NCBI RefSeq assembly: GCF_010093025.1
Contig: NZ_CP048114.1
Coordinates: forward strand, 3,224,001-3,288,000
Direction of reading: 5' to 3'
Source of the DNA: Edaphobacter sp. 12200R-103
GTDB lineage: Bacteria; Acidobacteriota; Terriglobia; Terriglobales; Acidobacteriaceae
Length of the DNA stretch: 64,000 nt
Part shown: positions 1 through 9,039 of the stretch, in pieces
How positions within the stretch are numbered: the stretch's first letter is position 1
Layout of the letters: each line of letters opens with the position of its first letter
Translations under genes and position numbers: made by a program
Notes under the pieces: generated by a model
The model's input: only the letters and a program-made list of their open reading frames with translations
Told to the model about the DNA's origin: nothing
Databases searched by the model: none

Positions 1-4
1 ACAC

Positions 5-466
5 CTAACGGACGTAGGAGAAGGTGCCGCACCTGTCGGTGGAGTTGGCCATCTCTTCGAAGGAGAAGACAGGCGGTTTCTGCCCGGAGAAGAAGGCGAG
101 CTGCAGGGTCTTTCCGGAGGCGGAGGCGACCATCCAGGTGACGGGCTCCGAGCCGCAGAGGCTGTTGTGGTGCTGGAACTTCTTCTCCGCCGGTATGTTG
201 AGGCGATAGAGGTTGGCGGAGGCCTGGGCGTTGGAGTCCACGTCGAAGACCGAGCTGATCTCGGCGGCCTCGAGCGCGCGAATGTTGGAGATCGTGGTGC
301 TGTAGAAATTGATGACGAGCTTTTCCGGCGCGAGAGCGACGTCTCCGGTGATCTGCCGGGCATTGCTGCTGGAGGCGCGCCAGTACCCCTGTTCCTGCGC
401 CAGCGCCGGAAGGCTGCCGGCGAAGAGAGCCGCTGCGAGAAGAAGATGCGTGGTCCGGAACGTCAT
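5..466 (-). CDS. Small secreted protein of unknown function
   Basis: I do not recognise a family. The 153-residue product begins with a clear Sec signal peptide (hydrophobic run LLLAAALFAG, predicted cleavage after ALA at about residue 23), so the mature protein of about 130 residues should be periplasmic or secreted. It has only two cysteines, in LCGS near residue 105 and RCGT near 146, which could form one disulfide. No transmembrane segment follows the signal. The start is an ATG and the stop lies inside the window, so the gene is complete. It is followed on the same strand by nothing visible in this window, and the gap to the next gene upstream holds half of a palindromic repeat. Confidence 0.7.
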   Translation of the reverse strand: MTFRTTHLLLAAALFAGSLPALAQEQGYWRASSSNARQITGDVALAPEKLVINFYSTTISNIRALEAAEISSVFDVDSNAQASANLYRLNIPAEKKFQHHNSLCGSEPVTWMVASASGKTLQLAFFSGQKPPVFSFEEMANSTDRCGTFSYVR

Positions 467-579
467 GTCTATAAGGATGACACCGCCGGACAGATTTGGG
501 AAAAGAGACGTAGGACATTCCCCATCGCGGGCGGTTCCTGACGGGCATCCGGCAAACGTCTGCGGAGGTATGGGAGAGA

Positions 580-610
580 TACAGGGATTCTTCGCTGCGC
601 TCAGAATAAC
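580..610. repeat. Family C palindromic repeat, single arm
   Basis: One arm of the recurrent element: an acagggattcttcg core followed by gctcagaataac. The same core occurs near 5271, 22311 and 30645. It lies in the 188-base gap between the two leftmost genes. Confidence 0.6.
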
Positions 611-654
611 GGTGCCAGCGGCGTTCGGGTCAAATGCGATCCCCTGCAGGCGCT

Positions 655-1128
655 TTACTTTGCCAGTTCTGCCTTGACGATCTCGCTGACCAGCTTGCCG
701 TCGGCGCGCAGGCCGTTGGCGAGGATGCGCTGCTGGACGACCTTCATGGCGGCTCCCATATCTTTGGGGCCGGGCTTGGTGCCGCCTTCGGCGAGGTGAG
801 CGATGGCTCCCTGGACGACCTGGCGGATCTCGTCTTCGCCGGCCTCTTTGGGCAGGTAGGCTTCGATGATGCCGATCTCGGTGCGCTCTTTTTCTGCCAG
901 CTCCGGACGATTGCCCTTGGTGAAGCTCTCGACAGACTCGCGGCGCTGCTTGATGAGCGTGGAGAGAATCTGGGACTCCTCGGCGTCGGTCAGGTCTGCG
1001 CGTTTATCGATCGCCTTGTTCTTCAGGGCGGATTTGACCATACGCAGGGTCGTCAGTTTGTGCTCGTCCCTGGCCTTCATAGCGACCACAATATCCGCGT
1101 CAACCCGCTGCGCAATCGTCATTTCCAT
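655..1128 (-). CDS. GatB/YqeY domain protein
   Basis: A 157-residue stand-alone YqeY protein, matching the usual length of about 150. The family shares the C-terminal tRNA-binding helical domain of GatB, the amidotransferase subunit that makes Gln-tRNA and Asn-tRNA; the exact role of free YqeY is not settled. Visible hallmarks are the N-terminal LRMVKSALKN segment, the Lys/Arg/Glu-rich helices (IKQRRESVESF), EAYLPKE in the middle, and the GPKDMGAAMKVV loop in the C-terminal half. It is cytoplasmic, with no signal peptide. An AGGAG lies 3 bases before the first ATG and 9 before a second ATG two codons on, so the true start may be 1122. It is divergent from the aminotransferase gene. Confidence 0.9.
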   Translation of the reverse strand: MEMTIAQRVDADIVVAMKARDEHKLTTLRMVKSALKNKAIDKRADLTDAEESQILSTLIKQRRESVESFTKGNRPELAEKERTEIGIIEAYLPKEAGEDEIRQVVQGAIAHLAEGGTKPGPKDMGAAMKVVQQRILANGLRADGKLVSEIVKAELAK

Positions 1129-1221
1129 ATGCTCCTTCGATTCCCCGAGACGGACTCAGGGCACTGATTCTTCATGATAGAACGCGCGCGGGCGCCCTGC
1201 CGGGTCGCTACAATAGAAGAT

Positions 1222-2406
1222 ATGATCCGCAAAACGCGCCTCTTCACTCCGGGGCCCACGCCCCTGCTTCCCGCGGCACAGTTCGCTATGGCAGCCGCCG
1301 ATATTCACCACCGCACGCCTGAGTTTCGCGCACTGTACACCCGTGTGCTCGCACAGCTGAAGGAGTTCGTCGGTAGCAAGAACGACGTCATCATCCTGTC
1401 CAGCGGCGGCACCGGAGCCATGGAGGCTTCGGTCTCGAACCTGACCTCGCCGGGAGACCGCGTCCTGGTGCTGACAGCCGGGAAGTTCGGAGAGCGCTGG
1501 AGCGCCCTGACCAAGGCCTTCGGGTGCCACGTCGATGTGGTCGAGAAGCCCTACGGGCAGACCTTCACGCTGGATGAGGTAAAGGCCGCGCTGAAGCTCG
1601 AGACCCGCGCCGTGTTTGTGCAGGCCACCGAGTCTTCGACCGGCGTCCGGCATGACATCAAGGGCATCGCCGAGCTGCTGAAGTCGCAGAACTCCGAAGC
1701 GCTGCTGATCGTCGACGCGATCACCGGCCTCGGTACGACGCACCTCGACATGGACGCATGGGGCGTCGATGTGCTGATCGGCGGATCGCAGAAGGCCGTG
1801 ATGATTCCTCCCGGACTGAGCTACCTGGCGATCAGCCAGCGCGCCTGGGACCGCATGGAGTCCACCTACAATCCGCGCTATTACTTCGACCTGCGCAAGG
1901 AGCGCAAGAACGCCGCCAAGGGTGAGAGCGCCTATACGCCTTCGGTCGCGCTGATCGCCGCGCTGGGTGCTTCCCTGGACTATCTCGCCGCACAGGCCGA
2001 CGGCAGTGTGGCCGAGGGTCGCAAAAAGCTGGTGGACAATGCCGAGACCTGCGCCGCGATGACTCGCGCCGCAGCCAAGGCGCTGGGCTTCAAGCTGTTC
2101 GCTCCTGAGGGTTACGAGGCAGCGGCCGCGACGGCCATCCTGGCTCCTGAAGGCACCGACTCCGGAACACTGGTGAAGGGCCTGAAGTCACAGTTCGCCG
2201 CGATCGTCACCGACGGCCAGGGCGACATGAAGGGCTCGCTCTTCCGCATCGCTCACATCGGCTTCTTCGACTACATGGACACCATTGCGATCATCGGCGC
2301 GCTGGAGCAGGTCATCGCCAAGGTGAAGACGCCGCTTCCGAACTTCGAGTTCGGCAAGGGGCTTATCGCTGCGCAGAAGACCTTTGTCGAGCTGACCTCG
2401 AAGTAA
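1222..2406 (+). CDS. Class V aminotransferase, alanine-glyoxylate/serine-pyruvate type
   Basis: A PLP-dependent fold-type I enzyme of 394 residues. The N-terminus RLFTPGPTPLLP is the standard opening of the alanine-glyoxylate, serine-pyruvate and phosphonate-type aminotransferases. The segment LSSGGTGAMEAS (about 60-71) forms the cofactor-phosphate region, and GGSQKAVMIPPGLS carries the Schiff-base lysine near residue 193. I chose the ATG at 1222 because it places the TPGPTP motif at the usual position; an in-frame upstream start at 1174 would add a sequence unlike the family. The substrate cannot be settled from sequence: glyoxylate, serine or ureidoglycine are all used in this family. A lipoprotein gene follows 18 bases downstream, suggesting co-transcription. 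Confidence 0.88.
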   Translation: MIRKTRLFTPGPTPLLPAAQFAMAAADIHHRTPEFRALYTRVLAQLKEFVGSKNDVIILSSGGTGAMEASVSNLTSPGDRVLVLTAGKFGERWSALTKAFGCHVDVVEKPYGQTFTLDEVKAALKLETRAVFVQATESSTGVRHDIKGIAELLKSQNSEALLIVDAITGLGTTHLDMDAWGVDVLIGGSQKAVMIPPGLSYLAISQRAWDRMESTYNPRYYFDLRKERKNAAKGESAYTPSVALIAALGASLDYLAAQADGSVAEGRKKLVDNAETCAAMTRAAAKALGFKLFAPEGYEAAAATAILAPEGTDSGTLVKGLKSQFAAIVTDGQGDMKGSLFRIAHIGFFDYMDTIAIIGALEQVIAKVKTPLPNFEFGKGLIAAQKTFVELTSK

Positions 2407-2424
2407 GCACGGTCGATCCTGCTG

Positions 2425-2817
2425 ATGAAGCAAACGATCCTCAAAATCGCTGCTCCTCTGCTTGCGGCCGCCGCCATCACCCTGATGGCCGGCTGCCGCA
2501 AGCCGGAGATGCAGCGCTGTGTGGATCAGCAGAACGTCGTGGTGGATGACGACCTCTGCCATGCCGTGGGAGAGCAGCGTATCCTGGGCAAGAAGCCCGA
2601 GCCCAGATCCTCGTACCGCTACTACTACGGCGGAACCGGAAGCACTGCGCCGGGAACCGTAGCCACCGGCGGAAGCCTTATGCGCGAGCGCGACCATACC
2701 TACGCGGTCGCCGGCCGGGAGCACCGGCGCCTGGAGGTGGTAGTGCCAGTCGCCGTCTTTACGACAGCAGGGGTAATCTTCTTTTTCTTCTGGGAAGGCC
2801 GTCGTAAGCGGACGTAA
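2425..2817 (+). CDS. Putative lipoprotein with a C-terminal membrane segment
   Basis: A 130-residue product with a lipoprotein signal: basic start MKQTILK, hydrophobic core, and lipobox LMAGC with the lipidated cysteine at about residue 23. The middle is Tyr/Gly-rich (YRYYYGGTG). Near the C-terminus VVVPVAVFTTAGVIFFFFW is a convincing membrane helix, followed by the positive tail EGRRKRT. A lipoprotein that also carries a C-terminal membrane anchor with a basic tail is unusual. It may be held between membranes or the helix may sit in the inner membrane. I recognise no family. It starts 18 bases after the aminotransferase stop and is convergent with tgt. Confidence 0.7.
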   Translation: MKQTILKIAAPLLAAAAITLMAGCRKPEMQRCVDQQNVVVDDDLCHAVGEQRILGKKPEPRSSYRYYYGGTGSTAPGTVATGGSLMRERDHTYAVAGREHRRLEVVVPVAVFTTAGVIFFFFWEGRRKRT

Positions 2818-2848
2818 TCTCCTGTCGCTGCCGCCGATTCTGGCGACC

Positions 2849-4069
2849 TCAGCCACCATCCTGAACCACAGATCCTTCGACTCCGCTCCGCTCAGGATGA
2901 CACCCTTCAAACAGCGTGGATCCATCCTGGCCGGCCAGCTCTGCCCGAACCCGGTCCATCGTCGCCAGGTAGAAGTGCAGATTATGGATTGAGTTCAGCG
3001 TCAGCCCCAGCGGCTCTCCCGCCACAAACAGGTGGCGCAGATACGCCCGCGAGTACCGCGCGCACACCATGCATCCGCACGTCGCATCGATCGGCCCCTT
3101 GTCCTCGGCGTATTCCTTGCGCTTGATGTTCATGCGGACGACGCTGCCGTCCTCCGCCCGCGTGAACAGCAGTCCATGACGACCGGCGCGCGTCGGCAGA
3201 ACGCAGTCCATCATGTCCACGCCCATCTTGGCGTACTCTTCAATCTCGTCCGGGTACCCCACGCCCATCACGTAGCGCGGCTTGTCCTTCGGCAGGTACT
3301 CGAGCGTTCGCGCAATCATCTCGCGGGTCACCTCGCGCGGCTCGCCCACGGCCAGCCCTCCGATCGCATAACCGGGAAACTCCATCTCGACCAGCCGCTC
3401 CGCAGACTCCTTGCGCAGGTCGGCATACATGCCGCCCTGCACGATGCCAAAGAGATTCTGCGTCGCCCCCCCAAGCTCGTCATGCCACGGAACCCTGTGG
3501 TTGTTTGCCTCGAAGTGATCCTTTGACCGCGCCGCCCAGGCATGCGTCAGCCCCATGGACTCCTTCGTGCGCTCCCAGCTCGCCGGCGTCTCCACACACT
3601 CGTCGAAGACCATCGCGATGTCCGCACCCAGCGCAATCTGCACATCCATCGAGTGCTCGGGTGAGAAGAAGTGCTTCGAGCCATCGAGGTGCGAGCGAAA
3701 CTCCACGCCATCTGGCGTCACCTTACGCAGGCTGCTCAGGCTAAAGACCTGGAAGCCGCCGGAGTCCGTCAGCATCGGCCTGTCCCAGCTCATAAAGCGA
3801 TGCACGCCGCCCATCCGCGCGATCAGCTCGTGCCCCGGACGCAGGTACAGGTGATAGGTATTCGCGAGAATGATCTCAGCGCCGCGTGGCTGGCCATCGG
3901 TTCGAGGCGGGCCAATCCGCTCCAGCACGCCCTGCTCGACTGTCTTGACGCTCGCCGCCGTCCCCACGGGCATAAACACAGGGGTCTGCACTGCTCCATG
4001 CGGAAGCGTGAGCACGCCTCTGCGGCCGCCACCCGCGGCGGTATTGCTGATCTCAAACTTCAAAGCCAT
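2849..4069 (-). CDS. tgt: tRNA-guanine(34) transglycosylase (queuine tRNA-ribosyltransferase)
   Basis: Exchanges guanine for preQ1 at position 34 of GUN-anticodon tRNAs in queuosine synthesis; acts in the cytoplasm. Diagnostic segments are PVFMPVGTAASVK near the N-terminus, MLTDSGGFQVFSL with the catalytic region aspartate, GIVQGGMY, GGLAVGE, the DCVLPTRAGRHG block with the nucleophilic Asp region, and the zinc ligands in CGCMVCARYSRAYLRHL with the later NLHFY histidine. The family normally ends soon after the last helix (about 370-385 residues). Here 406 residues are predicted because the last 17 (from CHPERSG) are translated from an intergenic palindromic repeat, see findings. ATG start at 4069. 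Confidence 0.95.
   Translation of the reverse strand: MALKFEISNTAAGGGRRGVLTLPHGAVQTPVFMPVGTAASVKTVEQGVLERIGPPRTDGQPRGAEIILANTYHLYLRPGHELIARMGGVHRFMSWDRPMLTDSGGFQVFSLSSLRKVTPDGVEFRSHLDGSKHFFSPEHSMDVQIALGADIAMVFDECVETPASWERTKESMGLTHAWAARSKDHFEANNHRVPWHDELGGATQNLFGIVQGGMYADLRKESAERLVEMEFPGYAIGGLAVGEPREVTREMIARTLEYLPKDKPRYVMGVGYPDEIEEYAKMGVDMMDCVLPTRAGRHGLLFTRAEDGSVVRMNIKRKEYAEDKGPIDATCGCMVCARYSRAYLRHLFVAGEPLGLTLNSIHNLHFYLATMDRVRAELAGQDGSTLFEGCHPERSGVEGSVVQDGG
2866..2904. repeat. Family A palindromic repeat, single arm inside the tgt 3' end
   Basis: Contains the core agatccttcgact and the outer arm gctcaggatgacac. The same arm is seen at 5417-5547, 53520-53659 and 57477-57612. It overlaps the C-terminal codons of tgt. 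Confidence 0.75.
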
Positions 4070-4121
4070 CTTTTTAATTGTAGAAGGGATTGCGTCGCGC
4101 CCACGTTATAGTGGTTGCGCC

Positions 4122-5168
4122 ATGAAGACCGCCCTCCTGCTCGCTCTCTCGCTCGCCGTGCTGCCCGTCTCTGCGCAGAACTACTCCGGCCCCGCGCCAG
4201 CCGCGCCTCCGCTGACCGGCGACTCGCTCCAGCAGCCCGGCGTTCCCGAGGGCAAGCTCTCCGATAAACTCGCCATCACCAGCCACATCTACGACGGCAT
4301 GACCAGCAACTACTGGATCTACGTGCCCGCGCAGTACGATCCGAAAACTCCCGCCGCTGTCATGGTCTTCAACGACGGCGGCGGCTATCTCGACCGCAAG
4401 GGAAGCCACCCCGCCCTGAACGTCCTCGACAACCTGATCGCGCAGCACAAGATTCCTGTGATGATCGCCATCTTCACCGATCCCGGCGACATCTCCGGCG
4501 CGCCCGGCACTCCCACCTACAAGTTCGTCGATGCCTACTCGAAGAAATGGTCCCGCACTCTCAAGGACTCCATGCGCTCGACCGAATACGACACCGTCTC
4601 CGATCGCTACGCCCGCTTCCTCCGCGATGAGCTGATTCCCTCCGTAGCCGCAAAGTACAACCTGCGCAAGGATGCCTACAGCCACGCCATCACAGGATTG
4701 TCGTCGGGTGGCATCACCTCGTTCAACGCTGCCTGGCAGATGCCCGACGAGTTCAGCCGCGTCATCTCCTGGATCGGCAGCTTTACCGCCATTCAGTGGC
4801 ACGAAGACCCCGCCGTTCCCGACGGCGGCCAGGACTACCCGGAAAAGATTCTGCGCGAACCGCACCGCAACATTCGCGTCTGGCTGCAGGACGGAGCCAA
4901 CGATCAGGAGAACCCCCGCTACGGAAGCTGGCCGCTGGCTAACATCCGCATGGCCAACGCCCTCAAGCTGAAAGGGTACGACTCGCACTTCAGCTTCGGA
5001 GTCGGCCCGCACAGCCCCGGCGAAGGTGCGGCCGAGTTCCCGGAAGAGATGACCTGGCTCTGGCGCGGCTACGACCCCGCCCGCACATCCGAGACCTACG
5101 CACAGGATCCTGCAGAAGCGGCGAAGCCTCCGTTCCGCGTCAGCATCGCCAACCGCGAGGCGCACTAG
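4122..5168 (+). CDS. Secreted alpha/beta-hydrolase esterase (Fes/esterase D-like)
   Basis: 348 residues starting at the ATG at 4122, which is followed directly by a signal peptide (TALLLALSLAVLPVSA, cleavage near residue 18). The mature part reads as a putative esterase of the enterochelin-esterase/esterase D superfamily: NYWIYVPAQYDP strand, VMVFNDGGGYLD oxyanion-hole region, and the nucleophile elbow G-L-S-S-G with Ser194. A late VGPHSPGE supplies the probable catalytic His. Its substrate is unknown; such enzymes act on acetylated sugars, feruloyl esters or siderophores. It is divergent from tgt, 52 bases away, and convergent with the Oar-like receptor gene. Confidence 0.85.
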   Translation: MKTALLLALSLAVLPVSAQNYSGPAPAAPPLTGDSLQQPGVPEGKLSDKLAITSHIYDGMTSNYWIYVPAQYDPKTPAAVMVFNDGGGYLDRKGSHPALNVLDNLIAQHKIPVMIAIFTDPGDISGAPGTPTYKFVDAYSKKWSRTLKDSMRSTEYDTVSDRYARFLRDELIPSVAAKYNLRKDAYSHAITGLSSGGITSFNAAWQMPDEFSRVISWIGSFTAIQWHEDPAVPDGGQDYPEKILREPHRNIRVWLQDGANDQENPRYGSWPLANIRMANALKLKGYDSHFSFGVGPHSPGEGAAEFPEEMTWLWRGYDPARTSETYAQDPAEAAKPPFRVSIANREAH

Positions 5169-5270
5169 AATCTTCTTCGGCAGCCGCTTCATTGCCCGTC
5201 AGTCACTCATCGACCCGTCCTTCTGAGGCAAACGGGGCCCCTGGCGAGCTTGCTCGCTGGGGCAGGGAGC

Positions 5271-5291
5271 CGAAGAATCCCTGTATTTTTT
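5271..5291. repeat. Family C palindromic repeat fragment
   Basis: Core gaagaatccctgtatttttt, the complement of the arm at 580-610. It is one of three different repeat types in the 440-base gap between convergent genes (5169-5609). No gene is seen in that gap. Confidence 0.6.
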
Positions 5292-5326
5292 CCGTACCGC
5301 CACGATTCTTTCAAGCTCAAGTAGGC

Positions 5327-5376
5327 GGGGTGCCCCACATCTCGACTTTGAGATGTGGGCCATTCGAGCGAAGCTC
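5327..5376. repeat. Family D hairpin element
   Basis: Perfect 10-bp inverted repeat: cccacatctc at 5334-5343 and gagatgtggg at 5350-5359, separated by 6 bases, then the tail attcgagcgaagctc. A second copy with the same flanks is at 15340-15407 and a partial one at the right edge. Confidence 0.7.
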
Positions 5377-5416
5377 AAACTTCATCCTCAACGCCAACAA
5401 AAACGCCCCCAGAAAA

Positions 5417-5547
5417 GTGTCATCCTGAGCGGAGCGCGGAGTCGAAGGATCTGCGGCTTGCTCGTCTCAGCCACAATCGTAAAGCCGCAGATCCTTCGAC
5501 TGCGCCTCTCGCGATGATCCCGCGAGTAGCTTCGCTCAGGATGACAC
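5417..5547. repeat. Family A palindromic repeat, complete two-arm copy
   Basis: The left arm gtgtcatcctgagcggagcg with gtcgaaggatctgcgg is answered about 30 bases later by ccgcagatccttcgac and the right arm ttcgctcaggatgacac. The ends are inverted copies of each other, so the transcript can fold into one long imperfect hairpin. It lies between convergent genes. Confidence 0.85.
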
Positions 5548-5609
5548 CTCTATACAAATCGGCCATCCCCAATCGAGGATGGCCGAATGCAGCGATATTC
5601 GTTACACAC

Positions 5610-8600
5610 TTAGAACAGAGCCTTCAAACCGAACTGCACGATACGCGGATCGAAGGTATTGGTAATCGTCCCACCCGTCAGTCCCGTAGACGAGACGGCG
5701 ATGCTGCCGCCGGGCTGGGTGAAGTTCGTATGGTTGAAGGCGTTGTACATCTCGCCACGGAACTCCACCTTCAGGCTCTCCAGCGGAGTGTCGAAGCGCT
5801 TGTTGAAGGCAATGTTCAAGGAGTTGAACGTGGGGCTGCGGCCGGGATCGCGCGCCATGTTGCCGAAGGGCGAGGTCGCCCCCGGAACGCTGGTGGGAAT
5901 CTGGATCGCGTCTCTGTTGATGTACTGGATCGACGTACCTGTCGAGCTCGACTTGTCCAGCTTGTTGAGCGGCCGGCCGGGTACGCGGTTCGGGCGGTAC
6001 AGGTTCGAGCCACGGTAGCTGGCCGAGATTCCCGAGACCTGGAACGCCGACGGAGGATTATAGGTGATCTGGTAAGGGAAGCCGCTCATCGCCTGGTTGA
6101 CGGCCGAGACCTGCCACTGGCCAAGCACCTGGTTCACGATGCCGCCTCTGTTCAACCAGTGACGGCCATAACCAAACGGAAGCTCGTACACCAGCGAAGT
6201 GGTGTTGATGATCGGCTGGTTATACTCCGACTGCCCATAATCGGCCGCCAGGTTGCGGATGTCCTGCGGCGAGGGCGTGTTGGCCTCGAGCGAAGCTCCC
6301 GCGTTATCGAGCGCGTGCGACCAGCTGAAGGAGTTCAGCAGCGTAAGCCCCCGTACCATGCGCTGCTCATACCGCACCTGCAGCGCGTCATAGTGCGAGT
6401 AGGCCGAGTGCAGAGCGATGGTGATATCGCCATACGTGGGGATAGGCCGTGCGTAGCCTTTCGCCGGATCCTTCTGGTTCAGGTTGGCGAGTTGCAGCAG
6501 CTTCAATCCGTGGTTGCCTACGTAAGCCACATCGAACAGGATGTTCTTGGCCAGGCTCCGCTGCACATCGAGATAGTAGTTGTGGACGTAGCTGTCGCGG
6601 TAGCGGTTGCTGTCGATGTAGGTCACGTTGGCCGTGATCGGATTGAACTGAAGTGTCGAGGAAGGGAATCCCTGGTCCATCTTCACGTAGTTGGCCGCTG
6701 AACCGCCGGCGTTCGGAGCCGTCTGGGCCACCGTCACAAACAGCGCCTCAGGAGGATTGATCGCAAGGATATTTCCCGAGCCGGCGCGGTCATAGTGCGA
6801 GAAGCTGACACCGTAACCGCCGCGAATGACCGTCTTGTCATCCGCCGCATACGAGAAGCCGAAGCGCGGAGCCCAGTCGTCACGATCCGGGGAGTAGCCG
6901 TACTTGTTTCCCGTAGAGGTGACAGGCACCATCGCTCCCAGCGGGTTGGAAGCCGCAAGCGAGGGGTCGAAGTTCGACTGGCGATTATGCTCTTCCCAGT
7001 AAGGCGTCGTGTACTCGTAGCGCATGCCCATGTTGATGGTCAGCTTGGGCGTCACCTTCCAGTCGTCCTGCAGGTAAGCGAAATGAGACCGGTTGCGCAG
7101 CTGCGCGACAAAGTAGCTGGAGAGGTTGTACTGGTTCGTTGCTCCCCACAGAAAATCTGCGAAGGTATTGTCGCTGGTCGAAGTCTCCGATGTCTTGCCG
7201 CCAACGTAGTTCCGGCTGAAGCCACCGGCGAAGGTAAAGCCGCCGTACAGAGGGTTGGTATCCTGCACATCCATCCATACCTGCTGGTACTCGTAGCCGG
7301 CCTTCAGCGAGTGGTTCTTGACCACCCAGGTGTAGTTCACCTTCGGGTTCAGCAGCGAAGGGTTCTGGAACTGCGGGTTGGTCGACTGGCGACCCAGCGC
7401 GCTGAAGCCGGTGATGCTGATCGACGGGATGCCTCCAGCCACGGTCGGATCAGTGGGCAGGCCCGGAAATGCAAATCCCGGATTGGTGCCGATCGAAAGC
7501 GAGTACTTCCCAGCGCGGGTACGCGAGAATCCGAAACGCGCATCGAGCAACTGGTTCGCCCCGATCACGCGGGTATAGCCGCCTGCAATCTGCTGATCCA
7601 GAATGCGCTGCTTGCCGTTTGAGCTGCCATCCAGCGGCAGGCCGAAGATCGGGAAGTCGGTCGCGTTGGTCTTCAGGTGCGAAGCCCGCACAAAGACCGA
7701 GTTCCTCGAATTGATGGTGTAGTCCAGACGAAGGTCACCCTTATCCGTGTAGTTGTTCGAGCGCTGGAAGGTCGTAAAGTTGCTGTTCGTCGCGTTGCTC
7801 TGTCCCAGCCCCGCGATCAGGCCCGCAACGGTCCGCGCCGACGGTGAGATGTCGGGCGCATTCAGAATCGACGTTCCCGCTGCATACGGCGTCCCGGTAT
7901 AGGGGTCATAGACGGTCTTTGAGAAGATACCGCTGGCCTGGTTCACCGTGGGCACGGTGGCCGACGAAATCTGCTTGCGCACCTGCCGGAAGCCCTCGTA
8001 ATCCAGGAAGAAGAACAGGTGATCCCGGATGATGGGGCCGTTCACGTTACCGCCAAACTGGTTGCGATTGTACGAGGGCTTCTTGCCCCCCGGCGGACGG
8101 AAGAAGCCCGTCGCGTTCAGGTCGGTGTTGCGAAGGAACTCATACACGCGGCCATGGAACTTGTTGCCGCCCTGCGCAAAGGCCACGTTCACGACTGCGC
8201 CCGAGGCGCGGCCATACTCCGCCGTCTCGTTGTTGGTTACCACCTGGAACTGCGCGATCGAGTCCGGTGCAGGCTGGATGATCTGGTTCGAGAAGCCCTG
8301 GTTCGACTCGCCATAGGCGTTGTTGTCCATACCGTCGAGCAGGAAGTTGTTGAAGATCGAACGCTGTCCGTTCACGTTGAACGAGCCCTCACGCACCAGG
8401 CCGGTGTTGGACGTGCTGGAGTAACTCTGGGTCGTCTGCCGTACGCCCGTCGTCAGGCCGATCAGGTCCGAGTAGTTGCGGCTCACCAGCGGAAGCGCTG
8501 CCGTCTGGTACTGCGTCACAATCTGTCCGCGCTGGCTCGTATCCGTATCCACCTGCAGCGAGACGCCCGAAACCTCGACCGTTGTGCTTGTCTCGCCGAT

Positions 8601-8933
8601 CTGCAGGGTCAGGTCGATTCTCTGCCGCGCTCCGATCGAGACCGTGATATCCGTCGCCCGGCCGGGCGCAAATCCCGTCTTGCTGACCTCAACGTTGTAC
8701 TGACCTACGCGCAGGGCCGGGACCTCGTAGTCTCCCGTCTCGTTCGTCTGCCGCGTGCTCACCACACCGGTGGCGATATTTGTAACCTTCACCGTTGCAT
8801 CCGGAACTACCGCACCGGAACCATCGTGGACCGTACCTACAATGCTGCCATTCTCGTATTGCGCCAGGGCCCGGCCCTGCAGCAAGACAAGACACACCAG
8901 TGCCGCTGTCAGTAAATGGAAGATCTTGCGCAT
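5610..8933 (-). CDS. Oar-like TonB-dependent outer-membrane receptor
   Basis: 1107 residues from the ATG at 8933. I chose this start because it gives a proper signal peptide (KIFHLLTAALVCLVLLQG, cleavage after ALA); the upstream in-frame start at 9011 would bury it. After cleavage comes a carboxypeptidase-regulatory-like domain (GSIVGTVHDGSGAVVPDATV to about residue 110), then a TonB plug (PLVSRNYSDLIGLTTG, FLLDGMDNNAY), and a large beta-barrel rich in alternating aromatics ending in FGLKALF. The family imports or senses large substrates, often oligosaccharides or peptides, but the ligand cannot be named. The glycerophosphodiesterase gene sits 106 bases upstream in the same direction. Confidence 0.9.
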   Translation of the reverse strand: MRKIFHLLTAALVCLVLLQGRALAQYENGSIVGTVHDGSGAVVPDATVKVTNIATGVVSTRQTNETGDYEVPALRVGQYNVEVSKTGFAPGRATDITVSIGARQRIDLTLQIGETSTTVEVSGVSLQVDTDTSQRGQIVTQYQTAALPLVSRNYSDLIGLTTGVRQTTQSYSSTSNTGLVREGSFNVNGQRSIFNNFLLDGMDNNAYGESNQGFSNQIIQPAPDSIAQFQVVTNNETAEYGRASGAVVNVAFAQGGNKFHGRVYEFLRNTDLNATGFFRPPGGKKPSYNRNQFGGNVNGPIIRDHLFFFLDYEGFRQVRKQISSATVPTVNQASGIFSKTVYDPYTGTPYAAGTSILNAPDISPSARTVAGLIAGLGQSNATNSNFTTFQRSNNYTDKGDLRLDYTINSRNSVFVRASHLKTNATDFPIFGLPLDGSSNGKQRILDQQIAGGYTRVIGANQLLDARFGFSRTRAGKYSLSIGTNPGFAFPGLPTDPTVAGGIPSISITGFSALGRQSTNPQFQNPSLLNPKVNYTWVVKNHSLKAGYEYQQVWMDVQDTNPLYGGFTFAGGFSRNYVGGKTSETSTSDNTFADFLWGATNQYNLSSYFVAQLRNRSHFAYLQDDWKVTPKLTINMGMRYEYTTPYWEEHNRQSNFDPSLAASNPLGAMVPVTSTGNKYGYSPDRDDWAPRFGFSYAADDKTVIRGGYGVSFSHYDRAGSGNILAINPPEALFVTVAQTAPNAGGSAANYVKMDQGFPSSTLQFNPITANVTYIDSNRYRDSYVHNYYLDVQRSLAKNILFDVAYVGNHGLKLLQLANLNQKDPAKGYARPIPTYGDITIALHSAYSHYDALQVRYEQRMVRGLTLLNSFSWSHALDNAGASLEANTPSPQDIRNLAADYGQSEYNQPIINTTSLVYELPFGYGRHWLNRGGIVNQVLGQWQVSAVNQAMSGFPYQITYNPPSAFQVSGISASYRGSNLYRPNRVPGRPLNKLDKSSSTGTSIQYINRDAIQIPTSVPGATSPFGNMARDPGRSPTFNSLNIAFNKRFDTPLESLKVEFRGEMYNAFNHTNFTQPGGSIAVSSTGLTGGTITNTFDPRIVQFGLKALF

Positions 8934-9039
8934 ACCCCTCACCCTAGCCGGGCACTGTGTATGCACCATCACGAGAAGATGAACACAAGGTTTCATCGGG
9001 CGCTCCTTCAAGGAAAAACCTGCGCGGCAGATCTTTCGT

